Shown here piece after piece: positions 26,242 through 36,130 of a stretch of DNA of 64,000 nt. This stretch comes from Actinopolyspora mortivallis DSM 44261. GTDB taxonomy: Bacteria; Actinomycetota; Actinomycetes; Mycobacteriales; Pseudonocardiaceae. The position numbers and the translations under genes were made by a program. Below the pieces are notes generated by a model, which was not told the origin of the DNA, did no database searches, and saw only the letters and a list, made by a program, of their open reading frames with translations. The stretch covers positions 1,850,770-1,914,769 of the forward strand of contig NZ_KB913024.1 in the NCBI RefSeq assembly GCF_000384035.1, read 5' to 3'. Numbering within the stretch: the first letter of the stretch is position 1; each line of letters begins with the position of its first letter.

Positions 26242-26577
26242 GTGACCATAGCCCGTTCGGTGAGCCTGTTCGTGGTGGCGGCCCTGTTCGAAATCGGTGG
26301 TGCCTGGATGGTCTGGCAGGCCGTGCGGGAACAGCAGGGGTGGCTGTGGGCGGGGCTCGGCGTGCTCGCCCTGGGCCTCTACGGTTTCGTGGCCACGCTG
26401 CAGCCCGAGGCCCACTTCGGGCGGATCCTGGCCGCCTACGGCGGCGTGTTCGTCGCGGGATCACTCACCTGGGGGGTGGTGCTGGACGGCTACCGTCCGG
26501 ACCACTACGACGTCATCGGGGCGTCGGTCTGTCTGGTCGGAGTCGCCGTGATCATGTACGCCCCGCGCCGCCGGTGA
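26242..26577 (+). CDS. YnfA family (UPF0060) membrane protein
   Basis: A 111-residue protein with four hydrophobic segments and the family sequence [38 protein letters not shown] and [17 protein letters not shown]. It resembles SMR transporters; E. coli YnfA has been linked to drug export, but the role is not settled. GTG 26242 is the usual start. Confidence 0.9.
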   Translation: MTIARSVSLFVVAALFEIGGAWMVWQAVREQQGWLWAGLGVLALGLYGFVATLQPEAHFGRILAAYGGVFVAGSLTWGVVLDGYRPDHYDVIGASVCLVGVAVIMYAPRRR

Positions 26578-26675
26578 CAGCACGTGCCCCGTCCCGGTGT
26601 CGAGGCCGTCCGTACGGGCCACGCCCGGGCCGTACCGGACGGAGGGACGATCCCGTCCGTGTCAGACTGTTCGCG

Positions 26676-27512
26676 ATGAGCGAGCACGACAGGGAACCCG
26701 TGGAGTCCGATTCCGACAGCGGCGAGATCGACGAGCACACTCCGAACATCGCCCGCATGTACGACTACTTCCTCGGGGGGTCGACGAACTTCGCCGCCGA
26801 CCGGCAGGCGGCCGACCGGTTGCTGCGGGTGTTTCCCGGAAACCTCGAATGGACCCACATCAACCGGGCCTTCCTGGGACGGGCCGTGCGCCTCTGCGCC
26901 GAAGCCGGAATCGACCAGTTCCTCGACCTGGGCTCCGGCATCCCCACCAAAGGCAATGTGCACGAGATCGCCCAACAGGTGAACCCGCGGGCCCGTGTGG
27001 CCTATGTGGACATCGAACCGATCGCGGTGCGCCACGCCCACCAGCTGTTGGCCGACCACCGACTGGTCACCGCGACCCGTGCCGACGTCCGGGATCCGGC
27101 GGCCGTGTTGGCCGCTCCGGGGGTATCCGGGCTGCTGGATTTCCGGCGGCCGGTGGCCGTACTCGCCGTGGCTGTTCTGGACATTCTCGACACGCCGGAC
27201 CCGGTGGGGCTGGTCGCGGCCTACCGGGACGCCTGCCCGCCGGGAAGCGCGCTCGTGCTCTCCCACTCGGCGGTACTGGACATCACCACCGAGGAGGTCG
27301 AAGGGGCCCAGGAGGTCTTCGAGACCACCACAACCCCGACCCTGACAACCCGCGGCCACGCCGAGGTTCTGGAGATGTTCGACGGTTACGAGCTGCTGGA
27401 GCCCGGCCTGGTGCCCAGCGCCGCGTGGCGACCGGAGGAACCCGTCTCCGAGGAGTACGCGGCCCGCAGCAACGCCTACGCGGCGGTGGGGATACTTCCG
27501 GACAACGACTGA
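26676..27512 (+). CDS. Methyltransf_19 SAM-dependent methyltransferase (paralog)
   Basis: A 278-residue second member of the family seen at 14468. It has HTPNIARMYDYFLGGSTNF near residue 22, the SAM-binding QFLDLGSGIPTKGNVHEIA near 86, VAYVDIEPIA near 113 and WRPEEPVSEEYAARSNAY near the end. It differs from the first by a longer acidic N-terminus. Substrate unknown. It ends 25 bases from the convergent peptidase gene. Confidence 0.9.
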   Translation: MSEHDREPVESDSDSGEIDEHTPNIARMYDYFLGGSTNFAADRQAADRLLRVFPGNLEWTHINRAFLGRAVRLCAEAGIDQFLDLGSGIPTKGNVHEIAQQVNPRARVAYVDIEPIAVRHAHQLLADHRLVTATRADVRDPAAVLAAPGVSGLLDFRRPVAVLAVAVLDILDTPDPVGLVAAYRDACPPGSALVLSHSAVLDITTEEVEGAQEVFETTTTPTLTTRGHAEVLEMFDGYELLEPGLVPSAAWRPEEPVSEEYAARSNAYAAVGILPDND

Positions 27513-27537
27513 GGTGCCCACGGGGACGGGGCCGGTC

Positions 27538-29886
27538 TCAGAGCGTCCGGACTCCGGTGACCGCCACCGTGGGAGTCACCAGCACCCCCTGCGGGGGAGT
27601 GAAGCCGGGGACACTGTCGAGATCGTGGCTCCGGTCGACCAGGCGCACGGTGAGCGTCTCCTGGTGTTGGTCGAGAACCACCCTCACCTCGATGCCCCGC
27701 GGTGGTGTGTCGTCGAAGACGAATCCGAACTCCTCGTCCGCCGGATCCACCGACAGGTCTCGTCCCCCTACGGTGGCGGCACGTACCGTGGCCTGTTCAC
27801 CCGCGATCCACATCCCGACACCGGTGGCTCCCCTGGGCGAGGACAACCGCAGCAGCAACTCCCGACGGCCGTCGTCCCCACGCCGGTCCTCGACCACGTC
27901 GAGCCGTGGTGGGCTCTTGTCCGTCGCGGGGGCGGGGCCGTGGAAGAGCCTACGGCCGTCGAGCCAGGGGAAGCTTTCGTCGAGCACGGCGGGCTGTTCG
28001 GTCAGCCGCGATCGGCTCCATCCCGTGTCCGGTTCCCGTGGGGAGGCCCAGTGTGCTCTGCCGGTGGCGGTGTTCAGTGCGTACAGGACGTGTTCCTGGC
28101 GTGGGGGCGTCGCTTCGCTGCGGTTGACGACCAGACCGGTCGCGGTGAGAAACGCGACCAGCACAATCCCCAGCGCCGGAACCAGCACGTGCCGAAGGGT
28201 TCGGGCGCCTCGCGAGTCGGGGGAAGGAAGACGCCCGAGCAACGGCAGAGCCAACCAGGCGAACAGGGAGAGGAACACCACCGCCAGCACCCCGCCCATC
28301 CCGGCTCCGAGAGCGAAAGCGCTGAGTGCGTTCGGCCCGAGCACGAGCGCGGCCGGGACCAGCGCGAGCACGAGCACCACGGTCCGAGCGAGGTCGTGTC
28401 GTGCGGGCAGCAGTGTCGCCAGCAGGTGTCCCAGCACGACCGGAAGCAGGGGAGGCAACAGCAGCGCGGAGGCACCGGGCGCCATCCGCGCGGCCACCAC
28501 CCCGCACAGGGCGAAGGTCACCAGTCCTCCCGTCGCCAGCGCCGGAGTTCCGAGGCGACGGCGCGCCAGCACGTAGCCGACGAGGAGCAGACCGAGTCCG
28601 GCCGACGCCATCGCCAGGCGATAGGGTTCGGGGTGATAGACGGTTCCGACTTCCACCGAAGCCTGCCCCGGGTCGATCGCCAGAGCTGTTCGCCACACGG
28701 CCAGCGCGGCGGTGCCGGCCATCGCCATAACGAGGACGGTGACCCCCACCGACATCCCCACACGCGGCAGGGTCAGGTCACCTCGACGGTGACGCAGTGC
28801 CGTGACCAGACCGACCAACGCGAGTGTCATCCAGGCGAGTGGCTCTTCGAGCGCCGCGGGCCAGCGCAGGAGACCCCACGGTGTGGTGACCACCAGTTCG
28901 CTCCCGCTTTCGGGCACTGCCGTCAGATCAGCGACGGCGAGCTGTCTCGTCATCGCCAGACTGGCCTGCCCCGTCTGCTGCAACGCCGAACGGCTCAGAC
29001 GGTCGGGGGTGTCCAGCGGGGTGTGGTAGTAGGCCCCGCCTCCGATGATCGCCGTGTCGTAGGAGTGCAACCCGCCTTCGGCGAAGCGGGTGACATCGGT
29101 GTCGTTGGGCAGGGCCTCGAACGCGGCCTCGAAAGCGGAGTTCGCCACGGTCCCCGGAGCGGCGGACAACACACGCAACAGTTCCCCGTTGGGGGAAGTG
29201 GTGCGGAAAGTGGACGGTGTGCCCGCGTTTCCCCGTGCCTCGTGGTTGAGCAGCACCGTGGTTCCGAGGTCCTCGGTGTGCCGGCGGACGAACGCCTCGG
29301 CTCCGAGCAGGCCGAGTTCCTCCGCGTCGGTGATCAGCAGCATCACGTCGTTGCGGGGTGCGGATCCGTCCGTGCTCAGCGCCCGTGCCGTTTCGAGCAG
29401 AACCCCCAGGCCGAGGCCGTCGTCGGCGGCTCCCGGCGAACCGGGCACCGAGTCGTAGTGGGCGGCGAGCACCACTGTTCCACTGGGATCGGTCCCGGGC
29501 AGCCTGGCGACGATGTTGGACACCGCGGCGAGTTGTCGGGTTCCGGTGGAGGAGGGGCTGGCTCCGACGCCGCGCCGGACCTCGGTGGTCCAACCCCAGG
29601 CGTCGAGCCGGTCGAGCAGATAATGTCGCGTCTCGGTGTGGTGGGCTGATCCCACCGGGCGGGGTTCCTCGGCGATCCGTTCGACGTGCTCGGCCGCACG
29701 TGCGGCGCTGAACACCGAGGAGGGAGCCTCCGCGGGAAGCGGTTCCACCGGGTGACGGTCGATCGTGGCGAGCACACCGACCAGCACCAGAGCGAACAGT
29801 CCCGCGAGAGCACCCCCTCGACCGAGAGCACCCCGTCGACGAGGTCCGGTGTGGCCCTGTTCCGGCATGTCCGCTGGGGAGCCCAT
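27538..29886 (-). CDS. Membrane-anchored M28 zinc peptidase (Pff1/ERMP1-like)
   Basis: A 782-residue protein. One N-terminal membrane segment (about residues 27-43) is followed by an extracytoplasmic M28 aminopeptidase domain: zinc ligands in LAAHYDSVPGS, GAADDGLGLG, TDAEELGLLG and YYHTPLDTPDR. About eight hydrophobic segments span 370-620 and a C-terminal soluble beta domain ends the protein. This layout matches the vacuolar/ER M28 group rather than the simple secreted aminopeptidases. All zinc and catalytic acidic residues look intact. The start at 29886 has no clear ribosome site; ATG 29868 is an alternative. Confidence 0.87.
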   Translation of the reverse strand: MGSPADMPEQGHTGPRRRGALGRGGALAGLFALVLVGVLATIDRHPVEPLPAEAPSSVFSAARAAEHVERIAEEPRPVGSAHHTETRHYLLDRLDAWGWTTEVRRGVGASPSSTGTRQLAAVSNIVARLPGTDPSGTVVLAAHYDSVPGSPGAADDGLGLGVLLETARALSTDGSAPRNDVMLLITDAEELGLLGAEAFVRRHTEDLGTTVLLNHEARGNAGTPSTFRTTSPNGELLRVLSAAPGTVANSAFEAAFEALPNDTDVTRFAEGGLHSYDTAIIGGGAYYHTPLDTPDRLSRSALQQTGQASLAMTRQLAVADLTAVPESGSELVVTTPWGLLRWPAALEEPLAWMTLALVGLVTALRHRRGDLTLPRVGMSVGVTVLVMAMAGTAALAVWRTALAIDPGQASVEVGTVYHPEPYRLAMASAGLGLLLVGYVLARRRLGTPALATGGLVTFALCGVVAARMAPGASALLLPPLLPVVLGHLLATLLPARHDLARTVVLVLALVPAALVLGPNALSAFALGAGMGGVLAVVFLSLFAWLALPLLGRLPSPDSRGARTLRHVLVPALGIVLVAFLTATGLVVNRSEATPPRQEHVLYALNTATGRAHWASPREPDTGWSRSRLTEQPAVLDESFPWLDGRRLFHGPAPATDKSPPRLDVVEDRRGDDGRRELLLRLSSPRGATGVGMWIAGEQATVRAATVGGRDLSVDPADEEFGFVFDDTPPRGIEVRVVLDQHQETLTVRLVDRSHDLDSVPGFTPPQGVLVTPTVAVTGVRTL

Positions 29887-30046
29887 AAGGGGAATCTAGC
29901 CCGAGAACCGGAGAAGACGAACCCCGAACCGGCGAGAAGTATCCACTTTCGCCGCTGCGGTGGCCCGACCCGTGCGCTGTCTTTTCCGCCCGGCATCACC
30001 GTCACAGTGACGACACGAACGACAACGTAGCCCCGTGGGGAGAACC

Positions 30047-30451
30047 TCAGTGCGACGTGTCGGTACGCGTAGTGGAACGCTGTGAGTCTGGTCGTGGCAG
30101 GTTTTCGGGTAGGAAGTACTTGAGTAGGGGTAGTTCGCGGTCGGGTATCGAGCCGGAGGTGACAGTGCCGACCAGCTCGGCTCCGCGTGACCGGTAGAAA
30201 GAGGTGGCCTTGGGGTCGGACTCGATGCGGATCTGGTGGAAACCCAGGCTGTGGGCGGTGTCGCACAGGTGGTTCCAGACCCGTCCGCCGCCGACGGCGG
30301 AGGGATCCACGAACAGACAGTCCAGCTCGCCTTCGGGGGCTGCCCCCCCCCGCAAGCTGTAGAAGCCCACGGGCCTGTCGCGCGGCAGACAACCCGAGCT
30401 GTCGACCAAGCAGCAGTACCAGCCAGGACCGCTGACCACCGAGCACGCCCA
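30047..30451 (-). pseudogene. N-terminally truncated GNAT acetyltransferase
   Basis: The C-terminal half of a GNAT acetyltransferase is clear: VGFYSLRGGAAPEGELDCLF, an altered acetyl-CoA loop, then LGFHQIRIESDPKATSFYRS and a terminal ELPLLKYFL. The expected Gly-x-Gly-(Arg)-x-Leu-Trp loop reads SAVGGGRVWNHLC, shortened by about two residues. The first ~60 residues of a normal ~160-residue enzyme are not found in any frame upstream. I read it as a degraded gene; a short functional protein cannot be excluded. Confidence 0.6.
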
Positions 30452-30548
30452 CACCGTCGGCCCCGCGCTCCTCACCGAGGACTGTCTGCCCTGCTCCGTT
30501 CTCGGGACAGTTTCAGGAGTACAGGGCTGCGGGGCACGAACCACGAAC

Positions 30549-31583
30549 CTATGTTCGGTGTATCGAACTAAGATCGGTGCTCTGCCGCACGACCAGTTCC
30601 GGCGGGACCACGACGCGGGCCTCGGGGTGCTCGGCACCCTCGATGCGTTGCAGCAGCAGCTCCATGGCACTGCGGCCGACCGCGTCGAAGTCCTGCCGGA
30701 CCGTGGTCAACGAAGGGGTGAAATAGGCCGACTCGGGGACATCGTCGAAGCCCGCCACCAGCACGTCCTCCGGAACCCGCAGGCCCCGTTCGTGGAAAGC
30801 GCGCAGCACGCCCAGCGCCATCTGGTCGTTGGCGACGAACACGGCACCCGTTCCGACGCGCTCGGCCAGTGCCAGACCGTTGGCGTAGCCGGAATCCGGG
30901 CTCCAGTCGCCGAACAGCACCTCGGGGGTACTGCGCCGGTGCCGAGACAGTTCGTCTCTCCACCCCGCGAGGCGCTGGCGGGCCTCCCACCAGTCCTCCG
31001 GGCCAGCCAGATGCCACACCGTGGAGGCCCCCCGCTCCAACAGGTGCCGTGTGACCGCGCCCGCCCCGTCGAACTGGTCCACGCACACCACGGGCCGTTC
31101 TCCTCCCTCGCCACTTTCCACCACGACCAGCGGAAGGCGTGAGGGCGTCCGCCGAAGCGCCTCCACAGCGGCCTGATGCGGTGCGATGACGATAATCCCG
31201 TCGACGAACTGCTCGCCCAGCCGTCGCACGGCCCGCCGCATCGTCTCCCCTTCGACGTCCTCCACCCTGGCCACGCTGATGAAGTGGCCGCTCCCCCGTG
31301 CCGCCTGTTCGATGCCGTACAGCGTGCGAGCGGGGCCGTGGAGCGTGGTGACGGGGCTGATCACCCCGATCCCTCCCGTGCGCCGGGTCACCAGCGCACG
31401 GGCCGCCGAATTGGGGCGGTAGTCGAGCCGCTCGATCGCCTCCCACACCCGAGCACGGGTCCGCGGGGCCACCGACGGGTGACCGTTGAGCACCCGGGAC
31501 ACCGTCTGGTGCGAGACCTCGGCCAGCCGAGCCACGTCGGTCATCACGACGGGACGTCGTGGCGCGGACGCGTTCCGGGACAT
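30549..31583 (-). CDS. LacI-family repressor of the GH127 gene
   Basis: A 344-residue LacI/GalR regulator. The N-terminal HTH VVMTDVARLAEVSHQTVSRVLN and hinge YRPNSAARALV are followed by a periplasmic-binding-like sugar domain ending in AGFDDVPESAYFTPSLTTVRQ. The ATG at 31583 has GGAGGTG directly upstream. It lies just downstream of the GH127 gene on the same strand, whose promoter holds a perfect LacI-type palindrome. The inducer is therefore probably an arabinofuranoside or similar sugar; inference. Confidence 0.9.
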   Translation of the reverse strand: MSRNASAPRRPVVMTDVARLAEVSHQTVSRVLNGHPSVAPRTRARVWEAIERLDYRPNSAARALVTRRTGGIGVISPVTTLHGPARTLYGIEQAARGSGHFISVARVEDVEGETMRRAVRRLGEQFVDGIIVIAPHQAAVEALRRTPSRLPLVVVESGEGGERPVVCVDQFDGAGAVTRHLLERGASTVWHLAGPEDWWEARQRLAGWRDELSRHRRSTPEVLFGDWSPDSGYANGLALAERVGTGAVFVANDQMALGVLRAFHERGLRVPEDVLVAGFDDVPESAYFTPSLTTVRQDFDAVGRSAMELLLQRIEGAEHPEARVVVPPELVVRQSTDLSSIHRT

Positions 31584-31718
31584 AGACACCTCCGACGTTC
31601 GGACCGAACCGACGATACCGTCCCGTCCGGACCGTCCGACCAGGCTGTCGGCAGGCGGAATCGGTTCCGTCTGCCGACCCCGGCCCGTCCGCCTCCGCCC
31701 CGCCGAGATCCCGGGGGA

Positions 31719-34529
31719 TCAGTGCTCGTAGCGTGCCCGCGCCACGGCCCTTCTGATCCTCCGGCGTTCCTCCACTGTGAACACGCCCTGTCGGCACCAG
31801 AGCCCGGACACCTCCGTCACCCGCTCGACCAGTTCCCCCTTGTCCGCGAAGGGAGCGGCGCTCCAGATCCGGTCGAGGAACGTGGTGCCGTCGGGCCCCG
31901 TGCGGTTCGGGACTCCGGAGTCGACCGAGTCGAACACGATGCGGGGTTCCTCCCTCCGGAAGTAGGAGTGACAGGGCTCTGTGGTGCCTTCGAAGAAGGG
32001 AGCGAGCTCCACGCCACCGAGCCGGAAGTGCAACGGCCTGTTCGGCAGGGGAGTGAGAGCGCGGGACAGGTCTCCGGACAGTCTCGCGGTGGGGTGGAGC
32101 CCGAAGTTCAGGAACTCGGTGCTCGCCTCGAGTGCCACGAGGTGCACCGGCCCGTACATGAGACTCTGTACCGTCGGATCGTCCGGGGTCGGTTCCGCAC
32201 GCAGTGCGAAGGGAAGATCGACCTCGACGACGTCGCCGTCGCTCCAGCGACGGGCTATCCGCACCCGGCTCCGCGCACCCCGCACCGGATGCGGGACTCC
32301 GTTGACCCGCACCGCGAACCCACCGGGTACCACCCATGCCGGCACCCGCAGGTGCAGCTCGAACTCCGCGGAACCGTTGATCCGGATCCTGCTGCGTCCC
32401 TCGTGCGGAAAGGAGGTACGCTGCTCGACCCTCACCCCCTTGGCGTGCCAACGCAGGGTCGAGGGCAGATACAGAGCGACGTGCAGCGACTCTTGGTCCT
32501 CACCGACGAAGTACGCACAGTCCTGGTACTTCGTGGCGCTTTCCATTCCGGTGCCCTCACAGCAGGTGGTGCCGTTCTTCGGGGTGTAGTCACGGACGGC
32601 CCCGGGCTGCTGCCCCACGAAGTAGGTGGTCAATGGTCTCTCGGGATCCACCGTGTCCTGTTTGGATCCCAGGATCTGGTTGACCAGCGTCCGTTCGTAG
32701 TACTCGGTGTAGTCGGGGCAGGGGTCCCGGAGGAAGAGTTCCCGGGTGAGTTTGAGCATGTTGTAGGCACAGCAGGTCTCCGCCGTGTGCGGCCCCAGCA
32801 GTTCGGCCACCGCTCCGGAACGGTGGAAGAACTCGCCTTCGCCCGTGCCGCCGATCGCGAACATCCTGGGTGGCACGACCATGCGCCAGAAGTTGTGCGC
32901 GGCCTGGTGGTAACGCCGCTCTCCGGTTCGTTCCCACAACAGCACCAACCCGGTGAGGATCGGAATGTGCTGGTTGGCGTGCTTGCCCTCGAGCACGTCG
33001 CGATCACGCGCACAGGCCTCGATCAACGAGTCCAGGTCGAAGTACCGGGCCAACCGCAGATGACGCGGCTCGCGGGTGTGCTCGTGGGTGCGCAGGATCG
33101 CCTCGACGATGCCCCCGTACTCCCCACTGGAGAAGATGCTCCACATCCGCTGCCGATCGTCCTCGGTCAACCGGCTCAGCCGGGAATACATCCAGTCACA
33201 CATGCCGGAGGCCAGCTCCAACGCACGGGAGTCGTTCGTGGTTTCGTAGGCGTCCGACAGTCCCTGCAGGATCTTGTGCGCCGTGTAGTACGGCGCCCAG
33301 ACCAAGTGGTAGTCGCTGCTGGTCAACGACTCCAGCAGGATGAACTGGGTCTCCGGGTACGCGGCGAGGAAACCGGGGTGGCTGGGTCGCCCCCAGGTGC
33401 GTGCGTACCGCGCGTGCCGTCCGGCCCCCGACACGTCGTGCAGCACGGTTCCCCCGTGCTCGTCACACGGGTAGGAGAACCGGTCTCCGGGGCCGACCAC
33501 TTCCGCCGCCCTGGAACGGCCCATCCGGGCGATCTGCTCGGCAGACAACACACTCGACCACAGGTTGACGTCGTGGTATCCGCCGGCGTAGACGGGGTCG
33601 CCGTAATGGGAACGGCCGAGCCAGCAGTGGGCCAACGGTCCCAGTTCGGACGGGGTGAGCGTCATCGCCCTGTTCTGACCGACCTGGTGTCCGTTGAGGT
33701 AGAGCAGGCCGGTTCCGCCTCCGAGAGTGACGGCGACGTGGTTCCACTCACCCACCGACAGCGGTCGGGTGCCGACGATTCGCTCCTCGCTGTCGGCGCC
33801 GGCACGGGTGATCGCGAAGCGGGGCAGCCCGTCACCGTCGCAGGCGGTGAGAAACATGGTGGTCTCGGTGTCATCACCGTAGTCGAGGATCCGGGCCCAC
33901 GGCTCGGCCACGGTGGGACGCACCCAGGCCGCGAAGGTCAACTCGGACAGCCCGTGAAGCGACTCCGCCGGGACGTCGAGATGGAGATGGGATCCCCGAC
34001 GCACCTCCACGGCTCTGCCGAACGGCCCCGGGCCGGTCCGCAGTGAGGGAGCTCGGTTCAGCGCTTGCCGACACTCGTACAGCCCGGAAACCAGGGTGCG
34101 GAGCTTGCGGAGGAACACGTCCTCACCGGTGGCGGCGTGTGCCTGGGCGAGCATGGTCATGAAGTGGCCGGTGAAGTGTCCACGCAGGTTGCCGTTGGCC
34201 TCGCCGTCCAGGCTTTCCCACCCTTCGGGGGAGCTGACCCCGTGGGTGGGAAGGTCCGCGTTCACCCGGAAGTTCAACAGTAACCGGTTCTCGTCGTAAC
34301 CGCGGGCGAAATCCAGCATCCGAGCACGTTTGTCCGCGAAGACCCCCGGTCCGAGGCTCACCTCGGACAGCGGGAAGGGACGTAATCGCGGTGGGAACGG
34401 CTCGGACGAGGTGGCTGCGGCAGCCCTGGCCCCTGCGTGGGCGGCTGAGGTTGTGAAAGGCGGGGCCAGTAGCGACGCGGCTGCCGTGCCCAGGAAAAGC
34501 GCTTGGCGGCGGTTGACATGAGAGCTCAT
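31719..34529 (-). CDS. Secreted GH127-like beta-L-arabinofuranosidase with inserted LamG domain
   Basis: A 936-residue exported enzyme. A twin-arginine signal (NRRQALFLGTAAASLL) starts it. The GH127 (alpha/alpha)6 barrel begins about residue 50. A LamG/concanavalin-like domain (about 162-340: ELTFAAWVRPT, GEWNHVAVTLGGG, LYLNGHQVG) interrupts it. The barrel resumes and carries HTAETCCAYNMLKL and NGTTCCEGTGMESATKY, holding the Glu and Cys residues of the GH127 zinc/nucleophile site. C-terminal beta domains follow. AGGAG precedes the ATG at 34529; an upstream start would fall inside the operator. The family hydrolyses beta-L-arabinofuranosides; substrate here is inferred. Confidence 0.88.
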   Translation of the reverse strand: MSSHVNRRQALFLGTAAASLLAPPFTTSAAHAGARAAAATSSEPFPPRLRPFPLSEVSLGPGVFADKRARMLDFARGYDENRLLLNFRVNADLPTHGVSSPEGWESLDGEANGNLRGHFTGHFMTMLAQAHAATGEDVFLRKLRTLVSGLYECRQALNRAPSLRTGPGPFGRAVEVRRGSHLHLDVPAESLHGLSELTFAAWVRPTVAEPWARILDYGDDTETTMFLTACDGDGLPRFAITRAGADSEERIVGTRPLSVGEWNHVAVTLGGGTGLLYLNGHQVGQNRAMTLTPSELGPLAHCWLGRSHYGDPVYAGGYHDVNLWSSVLSAEQIARMGRSRAAEVVGPGDRFSYPCDEHGGTVLHDVSGAGRHARYARTWGRPSHPGFLAAYPETQFILLESLTSSDYHLVWAPYYTAHKILQGLSDAYETTNDSRALELASGMCDWMYSRLSRLTEDDRQRMWSIFSSGEYGGIVEAILRTHEHTREPRHLRLARYFDLDSLIEACARDRDVLEGKHANQHIPILTGLVLLWERTGERRYHQAAHNFWRMVVPPRMFAIGGTGEGEFFHRSGAVAELLGPHTAETCCAYNMLKLTRELFLRDPCPDYTEYYERTLVNQILGSKQDTVDPERPLTTYFVGQQPGAVRDYTPKNGTTCCEGTGMESATKYQDCAYFVGEDQESLHVALYLPSTLRWHAKGVRVEQRTSFPHEGRSRIRINGSAEFELHLRVPAWVVPGGFAVRVNGVPHPVRGARSRVRIARRWSDGDVVEVDLPFALRAEPTPDDPTVQSLMYGPVHLVALEASTEFLNFGLHPTARLSGDLSRALTPLPNRPLHFRLGGVELAPFFEGTTEPCHSYFRREEPRIVFDSVDSGVPNRTGPDGTTFLDRIWSAAPFADKGELVERVTEVSGLWCRQGVFTVEERRRIRRAVARARYEH

Positions 34530-34574
34530 GGGGGCTCCTGGCGTCGAAGCGGGTCGGCGCGATGGTCTCCGGTG

Positions 34575-34594
34575 TTGTGTTAGCGCTAACACAA
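34575..34594. promoter_or_regulatory. LacI-type operator of GH127 gene
   Basis: TTGTGTTAGCGCTAACACAA, a perfect 20-bp palindrome with the central CG typical of LacI-family sites, 46 bases upstream of the GH127 start codon. Confidence 0.85.
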
Positions 34595-34672
34595 GATCGG
34601 ATCGGGAATGCTAGCAGCGTTCCGGGCCGTTTTCCACGGCTCGCGCGAGCACGGCTTCGGCCCTCGGACGCT

Positions 34673-35947
34673 TCAGCTCCCGGTTCCCCGCCGGAGTCCC
34701 CGACCACCTCGACGGGGGACCACCGCTCTGGCCGCCAGTCCGACACCGAACAGGCCGAGTCCACCGAGCACACTGGTCACCGGCAGGGTGGTGGCCAGCA
34801 GGAGACATCCGGCGGCACCGAGAACGGTCAGCGGTCGCAGCCAACGGCGCTGTTCGCCGGGGAGGGTGAAGGCGGACACGTTGGCCAGGGTGTAGTAGAC
34901 GAGCACGGCGAAGCTGGAGAAACCGATGGCCCCGCGCAGGTCGACGAACAGCACCACCACGGTCAGCACCATCCCCAGCAGGAGCTCGGCCCGGCGGGGA
35001 ACCCGGTAGCGGGGGTGCACGGCCGCCAGCCAGTGCGGCAGCTCATGGTCGCGGGCCATGGCAAGACCGGTGCGACCGACACCGGCCATCAGCGACAGCA
35101 GCACACCGGCCGAGGCCACCGCACCGCCCACGCGTACCAGCACGGCCAGTTCACCCAGGTCACCGGTGCGGGCGACCGCGGCCAGCGGGGCCCGCGCCTC
35201 GGCCAAGCCCTGGGGACCGAGCACGAGCAACGCGCTCGTGGCCACCACCGCGTAGACGACCACCACCAACAGCAGTGCCAGGGGGATCGCCCGGGGGATG
35301 GTGCGGGCCGGATCGCGGACCTCTTCTCCCAGCGTGGCGATGCGCGCGTAACCGGCGAAGGCGAAAAACAGCAGCGCGGCCGCCTGGGTGATACCGGTGA
35401 TCCCGTGGGTGGTCCAGTCGCCCAGCCGAGTCGGGTCGACCTGGCCTCCTCCGAGCCCGGCGGCCACCACCCCGGCGAGGGTCAGCAACGTGAGCACCAC
35501 CAGCACACGGGTGAGCCGGGCTGTCTTGGTCACTCCGAAGTAGTTCACCGCCGTCAGTACCGCCACCGCCGCCACGGCGACGGGAACCGGGTGCTCCGGC
35601 CACGCGTAGGAGCCCAGGGTCAGTGCCATGGCCGCGCAACTGGCGGTCTTGCCGACCACGAACCCCCACCCGGCCACGAATCCCCACACTGGTCCGAGAC
35701 GGCGTCCGGCATAGACGTAGGTGCCGCCGGACTCGGGGTACCGGGCGGCCAGCCGGGCCGAGGCGGTGGCGTTGCAGTAGGCCACCACCGCGGCCAGACC
35801 GAGCGCGACCAGCAGCCCGGATCCGGCGGCCGCCGCGGCCGGAGCGAACGCGGCGAAGACCCCCGCACCCAGCATCGAGCCCAATCCCAGAACCACGGCG
35901 TCGTACGTCCCCAGACGACGGGCCAGCGCGGAGGGCTCGGACGACAT
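34673..35947 (-). CDS. APC-family amino acid permease
   Basis: A 424-residue transporter with about twelve hydrophobic segments. The N-terminal GLGSMLGAGVFAAFAPAA is the unwound TM1 signature of APC proteins. ARYPESGGTYVYAGRRLGP and LFFAFAGYARIATLGEEVRDP are the other family motifs. It should import amino acids or amines; substrate not readable. It sits upstream of the GH127 gene on the same strand with its own context; there is no obvious functional link. Confidence 0.88.
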   Translation of the reverse strand: MSSEPSALARRLGTYDAVVLGLGSMLGAGVFAAFAPAAAAAGSGLLVALGLAAVVAYCNATASARLAARYPESGGTYVYAGRRLGPVWGFVAGWGFVVGKTASCAAMALTLGSYAWPEHPVPVAVAAVAVLTAVNYFGVTKTARLTRVLVVLTLLTLAGVVAAGLGGGQVDPTRLGDWTTHGITGITQAAALLFFAFAGYARIATLGEEVRDPARTIPRAIPLALLLVVVVYAVVATSALLVLGPQGLAEARAPLAAVARTGDLGELAVLVRVGGAVASAGVLLSLMAGVGRTGLAMARDHELPHWLAAVHPRYRVPRRAELLLGMVLTVVVLFVDLRGAIGFSSFAVLVYYTLANVSAFTLPGEQRRWLRPLTVLGAAGCLLLATTLPVTSVLGGLGLFGVGLAARAVVPRRGGRGLRRGTGS

Positions 35948-36130
35948 GGCGGATCTCTCCCCGGGACACGAAATCGTTTCCGTGATGGTATCCGAGCCCT
36001 CTGGAAACGGAAGTTCGGCCCAGCCGAATCAGCCAGCGAATTCCGAACGATGGTCGCGGAAATTCCTGATTTCCGGAACATGAACATCGCGCCTTTGTCT
36101 TCCCAGCCGGGGAGGGATCGCGAACAGCCG

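Noticed and set aside
27514..29649. 711-codon plus-strand frame opposite the M28 peptidase
   Set aside because: Low-complexity Gln/Arg/His-rich translation typical of antisense of a GC-rich gene; the peptidase on the minus strand has intact zinc motifs.
31176..34046. 956-codon open frame on the plus strand opposite the GH127 gene
   Set aside because: Composition is Gly/Arg/Val/Pro-biased with no recognisable domain, no ribosome site, and it mirrors a clearly functional gene. It is a high-GC antisense shadow.
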